Positions 26,090 to 33,330 of a stretch of DNA of 64,000 bases are shown here, piece after piece; position 1 is the first letter of the stretch; each line of letters begins with the position of its first letter. Origin of the DNA: Bacillota bacterium. Its GTDB lineage: Bacteria; Bacillota; Clostridia; Lachnospirales; Lachnospiraceae. Under the pieces are notes generated by a model. It saw nothing but the letters and a program-made list of their open reading frames with translations, was not told the DNA's origin and did not search any database. The stretch spans positions 220,547 through 284,546 of the forward strand of contig JAEZMV010000018.1 in assembly GCA_023414875.1 (NCBI GenBank), read 5' to 3'. The position numbers and the translations under genes were made by a program.

Positions 26090-27877
26090 ATGCCGGTTAA
26101 GACACAAAGATCAAAGATCAGTGACAAGTCAGAAAAGCCGCGAGATACAAAATATGTATTGAAGCGGTTATGGACATATGTTTATCAGTATAAATGGATG
26201 TTAATCATAGCAGTGATATTTGCGGTGATCAGTAATATTTTTGCCTTAATTGGACCGATGCTATCAGGTTATGCCATAGATGCAATTGAACCTGGAAAAG
26301 GCTTGGTTGTATTTCGAACTGTATTTTTTTATGCGGGCTGGATGATAGCCTTTTATATCATCTCTTCGATAATGTCATTCATACTGTCTGTTCTGATGAT
26401 ACGTCTCAGTCAAAGGATTGTAGGGAGCATGCGTGAGGATGTATTTAAGAAACTGGTGGATCTGCCGGTAGGATATTTCGACCAGAATCAAGCAGGTGAT
26501 ATCATCAGCCGGATTTCTTATGATATTGATACCGTAAATACCTCTCTATCCACGGATATTGTACAGATATTTGCAAGTATAATAACCGTAGTCGGATCTC
26601 TGATCATGATGTTTATCATATCACCCCAGCTGGTACCTGTGATGCTGGTTACGATACCATTATCCCTGCTTTACACCCGTTATATGGCAAAGAAAGTAAG
26701 ACCATTGTATCGCAAGCGCTCCAACAAGCTTGGAGAGCTGAATGGATTTGTAGAAGAAATGGTTTCAGGTCAGAAAACCATAAAGGCTTATGCAGCTGAA
26801 AAATCAATACTAAAACGCTTTGCAAAGCTAAATACGGAGGCAGTCAATGCTTACTATACGGCTGAATATTATGGAAGCATAACAGGGCCTACCGTTAATT
26901 TCATCAATAATATATCACTATCCCTTATTACTGTTTATGGTGCTGTTCTCTTTTTATTTGGGCATTTAACTCTGGGTAACATTTCATCCTTTGTACAGTA
27001 TAGCAGGAGATTTTCCGGACCAATCAGTGAGGCTGCAAACATCATCAGCGAACTACAATCTGCGGCAGCTGCGGCGGAACGTGTATTCAAACTGATGGAT
27101 GAACAGCCGGAAGTGGAGGATAAGCCAGGAGCAATTGATATTTCAGACGTAGAGGGTGATGTATTAGTGAAAGATATATCCTTTGGCTATCTTCCCGACA
27201 AAATGATTATTAAGAGGTTGCATCTTCATGCGAAACCCGGAAGTCTGACTGCCATTGTTGGCCCGACCGGAGCTGGTAAAACCACGATAATAAATTTATT
27301 AATGAGGTTTTATGATGTATGGGAGGGAAATATTTTTTTAGATGATAATGAAATCAGAGATCTAACCAGAACCAGTCTTCGAAGGTCCTATGCAATGGTA
27401 CTTCAGGATACCTGGCTGTTTCAGGGCACCATTTTTGATAATATTGCATATGGGAAAGAAAATGCTACAAGAGAAGAAGTCATCGAAGCAGCAAGGGCAT
27501 CAGGAATTCACTCTTATATCAAGCGATTACCGCAGGGTTATGATACGATCGTCAATGAGGACGGTATTAACATATCAAAGGGGCAAAAGCAATTGCTGAC
27601 AATCGCACGGGCTATGCTACTAGATGCTAAAATGTTAATCCTCGATGAAGCCACCTCCAATGTAGATACCAGAACAGAAATTAAAATTCAGAAAGCGATG
27701 CGTAAACTCATGGAGAAGAAGACCTGTTTTGTCATAGCTCATCGGTTATCAACCATTCAAGGGGCAGATAATATTCTCGTAGTAGATCAAGGGGATATCA
27801 AGGAGCAGGGAACCCACAAGGAGCTTATGGAAAAGGAGGGTTTTTATTATAAGCTTTATCAAGCTCAGTTTGAATAA
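26090..27877 (+). CDS. Heterodimeric ABC exporter, subunit B
   Basis: 595-residue partner of the preceding exporter subunit. Six-helix membrane domain with LPVGYFDQNQAGDIISRISYDIDTV, then a nucleotide-binding domain: Walker A GPTGAGKTT, signature degenerate as ISKGQ (495-499, normally LSGGQ), Walker B MLILDEATSNVD with intact catalytic Glu520, and switch His in FVIAHRLSTI. A canonical Walker B here with a broken signature is the exact complement of subunit A (broken Walker B, intact signature), so the dimer has one working and one degenerate ATP site. The substrate is unknown; drugs, lipids or peptides are possible. Confidence 0.93.
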   Translation: MPVKTQRSKISDKSEKPRDTKYVLKRLWTYVYQYKWMLIIAVIFAVISNIFALIGPMLSGYAIDAIEPGKGLVVFRTVFFYAGWMIAFYIISSIMSFILSVLMIRLSQRIVGSMREDVFKKLVDLPVGYFDQNQAGDIISRISYDIDTVNTSLSTDIVQIFASIITVVGSLIMMFIISPQLVPVMLVTIPLSLLYTRYMAKKVRPLYRKRSNKLGELNGFVEEMVSGQKTIKAYAAEKSILKRFAKLNTEAVNAYYTAEYYGSITGPTVNFINNISLSLITVYGAVLFLFGHLTLGNISSFVQYSRRFSGPISEAANIISELQSAAAAAERVFKLMDEQPEVEDKPGAIDISDVEGDVLVKDISFGYLPDKMIIKRLHLHAKPGSLTAIVGPTGAGKTTIINLLMRFYDVWEGNIFLDDNEIRDLTRTSLRRSYAMVLQDTWLFQGTIFDNIAYGKENATREEVIEAARASGIHSYIKRLPQGYDTIVNEDGINISKGQKQLLTIARAMLLDAKMLILDEATSNVDTRTEIKIQKAMRKLMEKKTCFVIAHRLSTIQGADNILVVDQGDIKEQGTHKELMEKEGFYYKLYQAQFE

Positions 27878-28016
27878 AACTTGCTTAGGTGTTTCGCAAC
27901 AATTATTTGATAAATGCTTAAGTTATGCTGTTAACAATTATCCCGGATTGTACAAAGTAAGTAACTTTGGACCTCCGGGATATCGTAGTAAATCTTTATT
28001 GATAAGGAACCAGATA

Positions 28017-28463
28017 CTATTGCTCAAGATTTAACAAATCTTCTATGATCAGAGATGCATCCCTAACAAAAACAGGGCAAAGGGTCTCCCATATACCGTG
28101 TTCTTTTATGTATTTTAATTCTTCCGGATCGCTCATATCGTATTTCAGTAAGTCTCTGCAGCAAATGGTACCGTGAAGCTCTTTAAATCTTTCATTAAAT
28201 TCTCTCACCAAAGAATAGCTTTTTTCTTTTCCTTCGTTATCCTCAACTAAATACTTACCATGCTTCAAACCAATCAACATATATGCGCCGGTAACCGCCC
28301 CACAGGTTTCAGCCATTCTGCCAATCCCGCCTCCAAAGGGAGAGGAGATTTTCAATGCTGTTTCCTTATTCAGACCCAGTTGATCACAATAAGCTGCAAA
28401 AACGGCCTGGGAACAGTTAAATCCATTGTTAAAACATTGAACTGCATCTTCAACTCTACTCAT
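28017..28463 (-). CDS. C_GCAxxG_C_C family redox-type protein
   Basis: 148 residues with the signature of the C_GCAxxG_C_C family (TIGR01909-type): FNCSQAVFAAYC near the start (Cys 10, 17, 26), then FGGGIGRMAETCGAVTGAYM, and a later CC pair in HGTICCRDLL. The conserved cysteines suggest metal or redox binding; members often sit beside oxidoreductases or transporters in anaerobes, and no activity is proven. It is a single minus-strand gene, convergent with the ABC exporter, with a good AGGGGGG ribosome site before 28463. Confidence 0.88.
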   Translation of the reverse strand: MSRVEDAVQCFNNGFNCSQAVFAAYCDQLGLNKETALKISSPFGGGIGRMAETCGAVTGAYMLIGLKHGKYLVEDNEGKEKSYSLVREFNERFKELHGTICCRDLLKYDMSDPEELKYIKEHGIWETLCPVFVRDASLIIEDLLNLEQ

Positions 28464-28636
28464 ACATTATTCCCCCCTAAAATAAATTGGTTCTTTCTTC
28501 AAACAGTGTGTACTATGTCATATGATACATCATAAAAGCGTGAAACTGTGTATAAAAGTGTGAAGATGATTCTAACAGAATTGGAAGATAAGTGCAATGG
28601 CAATAGTACATAAATTTTCAATAAATACAGTGTGAA

Positions 28637-28661
28637 AAGAATTCAACAATGTTGAATTCTT
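28637..28661. repeat. Perfect 25-base palindrome
   Basis: Arms of 12 bases (AAGAATTCAACA at 28637-28648 and its exact complement at 28650-28661) around one central A. No T run follows, so a terminator is unlikely; a protein-binding site or mobile-element end is possible. Confidence 0.7.
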
Positions 28662-28663
28662 AG

Positions 28664-28707
28664 TAAATATAATAATAAATTCCAGTGGAAATTCATTATT
28701 ATATTTA
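28664..28707. repeat. AT-rich inverted repeat
   Basis: Arms of 13 bases (TAAATATAATAAT at 28664-28676 and its complement at 28695-28707), with further AATT/GGAA pairing inside. It begins two bases after the preceding palindrome. Confidence 0.65.
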
Positions 28708-28715
28708 CGGGTGTT

Positions 28716-28769
28716 CTATTAAGCATTTGCGGCAAAAGCGGCATATGCCCATAAAGCATGGGCGTTAGT
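28716..28769 (+). repeat. Dispersed stem-loop repeat, copy 1
   Basis: Contains AAGCATTTGCGGCAAAAGC (28721-28739), a hairpin GCCCAT/ATGGGC, and ends CGTTAGT (28763-28769). The 19-base core, the preceding CTATT and the closing CGTTAGT recur at 42800-42843 in the same orientation. Confidence 0.6.
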
Positions 28770-29044
28770 ATGATATGATATTATTTATTAATTATCATAT
28801 ACTTCTTTGATTTTAATTAGGTTCGGCGGTTATATTAGATTATAATCAGTGATAAACTGTATTATTGTTCAAGGGTGATTCCTGAAATTTATTAAAGTAA
28901 ATTAATACTACCTTGAGCATTGGTAGGCTTTACTCCATATAAATCAGGGAGTATAATGATAGAGAAAATACAATATTTGGTAAATAAATTCAATTATAGA
29001 CTTCGCATTTACTTAATATAATATGAAAGAAAGGGGTTAATGTC

Positions 29045-30220
29045 ATGAGTGAGGATAAGCTGGTAGATCTGGATAATCAGGATACATCTTTCGAATTAAA
29101 GCAGCAATTATACTCTGAGGCAGTTGATTTAGAAGCTACCAGTAGTGACATTGCTAAACCTAAATCAACCAAAAACATAAATGCATATAATAGAATCATT
29201 ACGGTTGTTCGTATCGTATGTTTTATATTTTTTCTAATATTTACAGCACTTCTCATAAATGAAGTATTCATAGAACCTTACAAAACTCGAAAAGCAATTG
29301 ACCTGGCAAAGGAATTGTATTATCAGACTGTCGAGTATAACTCAGATACTCCAGCTGCATCTCCGACTATCTCGGCAAAGGTAACTGAGACAGTTATTTC
29401 AGAAAATAAAACAAATCCAAAAGACTATGATAGCATTAAGGTTGAGAGCAGTGGAGCTCCGGTCGTTTTAGAGGATTTTAAAGAATTGCTGGAGATTAAT
29501 GAAGATGTAAAGGGCTGGTTAACAATCCCTAATTCGAACATAGATTATCCTGTACTTCAAAATCCGGAGGATGAGGAATATTATTTAACCAGAGATATCA
29601 ATAGGGAAAAAAGAAAAGCCGGAAGTCTGTTCCTAAATTATAAATCCTCCATTGAAAGAAATACACAAAACTTAGTTATCCATGGACACAATGTTAAAGA
29701 GGATTATATGTTCCATCGTCTAAGGAATTTCAAAAAGTATATTGATTATTATAAAGAACGTCCAGTTATAACCTTTCATACTTTATATGAAAAGGCGCAG
29801 TGGAAAATATTTTCCGTATTCGTTACCAATGGAAGCAATAAAACAGAAGAATTATTTGATTTTACCCAATCTGAATTTAGAGATTCATCGGAATTCCTGA
29901 ATTTTGTCTTTCAGCTGAAGGCACGTTCTATCTATCAAATAGATACCGTGGATATCAATGAGGAGGATCAGCTACTTACGATATCGACCTGCTCCTATGA
30001 ACTAAATAATTACCGCTTGGTTATTGTGGCTCGAAAGCTTCGAGAGGGTGAGGAGGCTGTGGTTGATGTGGAGAGCGTAACAAAGAATGAGAATCCACTC
30101 AAGCCCTCCAGCTGGTATGAGGAATATGGTGGTGAGAAGCCTGAGATTGGTACATTTGAGGAAGCGCTGGCAGCAGGTGAAATCGAATGGTATAAGCCTG
30201 TTACTAAGGAAAATGAATAA
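29045..30220 (+). CDS. srtB: Class B sortase
   Basis: Membrane-bound transpeptidase that cuts a surface protein at a sorting signal and links it to peptidoglycan. 391 residues: cytoplasmic tail (1-57), one helix (about 58-82), a linker rich in Ser, Thr and Glu, then the catalytic domain from about 145 with WLTIPNSNIDYPVLQ, NLVIHGHN (catalytic His215), LLTISTCSYE (Cys316) and YRLVIVARK (Arg324). A roughly 55-residue tail follows the domain, including PSSWYEEYG; most SrtB enzymes stop sooner. No sorting substrate is encoded nearby. The ribosome site is AAAGGGG. Confidence 0.92.
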   Translation: MSEDKLVDLDNQDTSFELKQQLYSEAVDLEATSSDIAKPKSTKNINAYNRIITVVRIVCFIFFLIFTALLINEVFIEPYKTRKAIDLAKELYYQTVEYNSDTPAASPTISAKVTETVISENKTNPKDYDSIKVESSGAPVVLEDFKELLEINEDVKGWLTIPNSNIDYPVLQNPEDEEYYLTRDINREKRKAGSLFLNYKSSIERNTQNLVIHGHNVKEDYMFHRLRNFKKYIDYYKERPVITFHTLYEKAQWKIFSVFVTNGSNKTEELFDFTQSEFRDSSEFLNFVFQLKARSIYQIDTVDINEEDQLLTISTCSYELNNYRLVIVARKLREGEEAVVDVESVTKNENPLKPSSWYEEYGGEKPEIGTFEEALAAGEIEWYKPVTKENE

Positions 30221-30261
30221 TGCTATAGTGAGAATTAGTCATCAGAATTAAGAAAAATATA

Positions 30262-30290
30262 TTGACAATAATATATAAAATGATTATACT
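30262..30290 (+). promoter_or_regulatory. Promoter of the T-box/tyrS transcript
   Basis: TTGACA at 30262-30267 and TATACT at 30285-30290 with a 17-base spacer; transcription would start near 30297, at the 5' end of the T-box leader. Confidence 0.85.
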
Positions 30291-30299
30291 ATCGTTTAA

Positions 30300-30641
30300 A
30301 TAATGAAAAAGCTGTGATAAGAACGAGTAAGATTTGAAACTTTCTTACAGAAAGCAACCGGTTGATGAGAGGTGCAAGAAAGTAATATCTGAATACATCT
30401 TTGAGCTTCACACCGAACAGGAAACTTAGTAGGCTGCTGACGGCCCCCTGCACCCGTTATCGTGCTAGAGTATAACCTTATGTTAATTTCTAAGATAATT
30501 TATAATCGGTTTAGAGTTATAAATTATAACAAAAGGAGCAAGGCGTACTCAAAGAGGTTGGCTGTGAGAATGGCTAATAATTATGAGGTGGTACCGCGAG
30601 AATATTCCCGCCCTCTTAGCAATGAGAGGAGCGGGTTTTTT
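30300..30641 (+). promoter_or_regulatory. T-box riboswitch (tyrosine)
   Basis: tRNA-sensing leader controlling tyrS. The T-box sequence AGGTGGTACCGCG is at 30586-30598. The stem I specifier region reads GAATACAT at 30391-30398, giving specifier codon TAC (30394-30396) for tyrosine, which agrees with the downstream gene. A terminator hairpin with arms CCCGCCCTC and GAGGAGCGGG lies at 30607-30635 and is followed by T6. Uncharged tRNA-Tyr would pair with the T-box bulge and favour the antiterminator, raising TyrRS synthesis when tyrosine is short. Confidence 0.95.
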
Positions 30642-30684
30642 GATTCTCAAAATGAGTAATTGATAAAAAGAAGGGAGAAAGACG

Positions 30685-31983
30685 ATGAAAAAATTAGACA
30701 TTAATATTACTAATGAGGAGGAAACACAAATATTACATTCAGTACGTGATACTAAGAAAGAGGAGATAATAGATCAAAGTATCGAAAATCAAATCAAAAT
30801 AATTAAGAAGGGAGCCTCGGAAATAATTTCAGAAGAAGAGCTCCGGGAAAAGTTGATCAAGGTTAAGAAGGAGGGACGATCCTTAATAGTTAAGCTGGGA
30901 CTTGATCCAACCGCACCGGATATCCATCTCGGCCATACGGTTGTCCTGCGTAAAATCAAACAACTGCAGGATCTGGGGCATCATGCAGTGATTATCATCG
31001 GAGATTTTACCGGTAAAATTGGAGATCCCACTGGAAAATCGAAAACAAGGGTGCCATTATCTGTAGAACAGGTTAAATTAAATGCAAAGACATATACGGA
31101 TCAGATATTTAAAATTATTGATGCAAGGAAAACTACGGTTCGGTTTAATAGTGAGTGGCTCTCAAAACTGAAATTTGAAGAGGTGATTCAATTAGCTGCG
31201 AGTACAACGGTAGCAAGACTTTTGGAAAGGGACGATTTTCAAAGCCGGTTTCGAAGAAGTGAACCAATCGGACTTCATGAGTTTTTCTATCCTTTGATGC
31301 AAGCATACGATTCTGTTGAGATAAATGCAGACCTTGAGCTGGGGGGGACAGATCAGACCTTTAATATTCTTATGGGAAGAACCTTACAAGGATGTATGGG
31401 AAAGGAGCGTCAAATTGCAATGTTTATGCCAATTTTAGAGGGGTTGGATGGTGTCGAAAAGATGAGTAAAAGCTTGGGCAACTACATTGGAATTAACGAA
31501 CCTGCTGAAGTGATGTTTAAAAAGGTAATGGAGATCCCGGATCACTTGATCCTCCGTTATTTTGAGCTGGTTACCGATGAACATCCGGATCGAATTGCCG
31601 AGCTTAAGCTTCAGATGGAGAATGGTAAAAATCCAAGGGATTGTAAACTTGAGCTGGCAGATATTATTACAGGATTATTCCATACAAAGGAAGAGGTAGA
31701 TCAGGCAAAGACTTATTTCCATACCGTATTTCAAAAAGGAGAAATTCCTGATCATATGTTAACCTTGCAGATACCGGAGACATGTATGAAATTAATTGAT
31801 TTGATTCCGTTTCTGGTCGAGAGCGGGCTGGTATCCTCCGGAAGTGAATTCCGACGTTTGGTTAATCAGGGAGGAGTTCAAATTAATCGGGAGAAGGTAG
31901 ATAATATTGAATATTTATTGCCAAACAAGGGAATTGTTCTGCGAATTGGGAAAAAGAAATTCCTCAGAGTACAATTTGTTTAG
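30685..31983 (+). CDS. tyrS: Tyrosyl-tRNA synthetase
   Basis: Class I aminoacyl-tRNA synthetase that charges tRNA-Tyr; 432 residues. It carries the HIGH-type motif DIHLGHTVV, GDFTGKIGDPTGKSKTR, the tyrosine site LGGTDQTFNI and the KMSKS motif VEKMSKSLGN, then a C-terminal S4 RNA-binding domain (SEFRRLVNQGGVQIN). The first 55 residues before GRSLIVKLGLDPTAP are slightly longer and more charged than in many homologues. AAGGGAG lies before the ATG. Regulated by the T-box at 30300-30641. Confidence 0.97.
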   Translation: MKKLDINITNEEETQILHSVRDTKKEEIIDQSIENQIKIIKKGASEIISEEELREKLIKVKKEGRSLIVKLGLDPTAPDIHLGHTVVLRKIKQLQDLGHHAVIIIGDFTGKIGDPTGKSKTRVPLSVEQVKLNAKTYTDQIFKIIDARKTTVRFNSEWLSKLKFEEVIQLAASTTVARLLERDDFQSRFRRSEPIGLHEFFYPLMQAYDSVEINADLELGGTDQTFNILMGRTLQGCMGKERQIAMFMPILEGLDGVEKMSKSLGNYIGINEPAEVMFKKVMEIPDHLILRYFELVTDEHPDRIAELKLQMENGKNPRDCKLELADIITGLFHTKEEVDQAKTYFHTVFQKGEIPDHMLTLQIPETCMKLIDLIPFLVESGLVSSGSEFRRLVNQGGVQINREKVDNIEYLLPNKGIVLRIGKKKFLRVQFV

Positions 31984-32108
31984 AAAAACTTCAATAAAGG
32001 TGAAGAATAATGGTGTAAAAAGCACGTAATTTTAGTAGCAATTAAAGACTTATTAAAAAAAACAGGTATTATGTACTAGAAAAAACATTAAAAATATCTT
32101 AATTAATA

Positions 32109-32138
32109 TTGACTTATTACGACATATTTATATATAAT
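32109..32138 (+). promoter_or_regulatory. Promoter of the charged lipoprotein gene
   Basis: TTGACT at 32109-32114 and TATAAT at 32133-32138, separated by 18 bases, 33 bases before the start codon. Confidence 0.7.
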
Positions 32139-32171
32139 AACATTTGATAAAATTATATGGAGGAGATATAA

Positions 32172-33170
32172 ATGAAAAAAAGATTATTAGTTATTTTATT
32201 ATCACTATTAATGGTATTTAGTTTATTTGCTTGCTCATCAAAAAAAGATGATGATAGTAAGGATGCTAAAAGTTCTTCTGAAGATTCTGATAAAGATGAT
32301 GCAGATGAAGAAGATGAAGACAAAAAAGATAAAGACAAAGAAGATGAAGACAAGAAAGACGAAGACAAGAAAGACGAAGACAAGAAAGACGATGAGAAGA
32401 AAGACGATAATAAGGATACCAGCTCCGGCGAAGTAACAATTGAGGAACAGGTATTACTAGATCAGGATGGAATTAAAATTACTGCAGTAGGCTTGGCACC
32501 AGATGAGATATTTGATGCACAGTCAATCGAGCTGGATTTAGAAAACAATTCTGATCAAAATGTTACAGTTCAATTATCAAATGTTTCTGTTAATGGCTAC
32601 ATGATAATGCCTTTATTCTCAGCTGATCTTGCTGCAGGAAAGAAAACAAAAGAGACAATAGAATTCTATAACTATGAGTTGGCTGATTGCGGTATTGAGA
32701 AAATAGCTCAAGTTGAATTACAATTTAATATTTTAAATTCTGAATCCTACGAAACAATTTTTGATTCTGAGATGATTAGTATAGCTACTTCAGCAAAAGA
32801 TTATGAGCAGTCATATGATGCATCTGGTGAAGTACTCTATGATGATAAAGATATTAAAGTTGTTGCTAAAACCTTAGATACATCCGATGATATATTTGGA
32901 CCTGAACTTTTACTTTACGTAGAGAATAATTCTGATGTAATCATCAGTGTTTCTACTGACAATGTATCAGTTAATGGTTATATGAATGATGCATTATATT
33001 ATGCAACAGTGCTTCCTGGTAAAAAATCAGTAGATGGTATGACATTCTATGATTTAGAATCAAATGGAATTGAAGAAATTACTGATGTAGAGTTTAACAT
33101 TAGCATTATGGATGCTGACACATATGATACTATCGCTGAAAGCGATGCAATTGCATTGACTTTTGAATAA
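32172..33170 (+). CDS. Lipoprotein with charged repeat linker and two tandem Ig-like domains
   Basis: 332 residues. A lipoprotein signal peptide ends at FSLFAC with the lipidated Cys21. Residues 24-82 are almost only Asp, Glu, Lys and Ser, a long hydrophilic stalk built from repeated KKDED units. Two similar domains follow (about 86-213 and 217-332), each with an ENNSDxxVxVxxxNVSVNGYM segment and a later motif around FYxxExxxxGIExIxxVExxxNI, so they are an internal duplication, resembling DUF4352/DUF5067-type Ig-like folds. The protein would be anchored outside the membrane with its domains pushed away from it. Function is unknown. Own promoter and terminator. Confidence 0.85.
   Translation: MKKRLLVILLSLLMVFSLFACSSKKDDDSKDAKSSSEDSDKDDADEEDEDKKDKDKEDEDKKDEDKKDEDKKDDEKKDDNKDTSSGEVTIEEQVLLDQDGIKITAVGLAPDEIFDAQSIELDLENNSDQNVTVQLSNVSVNGYMIMPLFSADLAAGKKTKETIEFYNYELADCGIEKIAQVELQFNILNSESYETIFDSEMISIATSAKDYEQSYDASGEVLYDDKDIKVVAKTLDTSDDIFGPELLLYVENNSDVIISVSTDNVSVNGYMNDALYYATVLPGKKSVDGMTFYDLESNGIEEITDVEFNISIMDADTYDTIAESDAIALTFE
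32311..32412 (+). repeat. Tandem repeat coding for an Asp/Glu/Lys stalk
   Basis: Degenerate 15-base units of the type AAGAAAGACGAAGAC recur from about 32352 to 32408, preceded by shorter related units. Units are in-frame, giving repeated Lys-Lys-Asp-Glu-Asp. Confidence 0.85.
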
Positions 33171-33195
33171 TTAAACAACATATTATATGGATTAA

Positions 33196-33224
33196 GGAGA
33201 TGTTCTCGAACATCTCCTTTTTTT
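33196..33224 (+). terminator. Rho-independent terminator after the lipoprotein gene
   Basis: A 10-bp perfect stem (GGAGATGTTC at 33196-33205, complement at 33208-33217) with a TC loop and a run of seven T. Confidence 0.93.
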
Positions 33225-33330
33225 AATAGGAAGTGTTTCATACAGATAATATTCGAAATATTTCGAAAAACCTTTCCAGTTAAATTAGAATATGATACAA
33301 TTATTTTACAAATACCCATGGGAGGTTTTT

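Larger units (their letters stand above)
28464..29044. other. Palindrome-rich intergenic region upstream of sortase B
   Basis: 581 bases without a gene, between two divergent genes. It contains two adjacent perfect palindromes (28637-28661 and 28664-28707), one copy of a dispersed stem-loop repeat (28716-28769), and a third, looser inverted repeat (TATGATA/TATCATA, about 28768-28800). A TATAAT box at 29017-29022 may belong to the sortase promoter. No riboswitch class was recognised. Confidence 0.6.
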
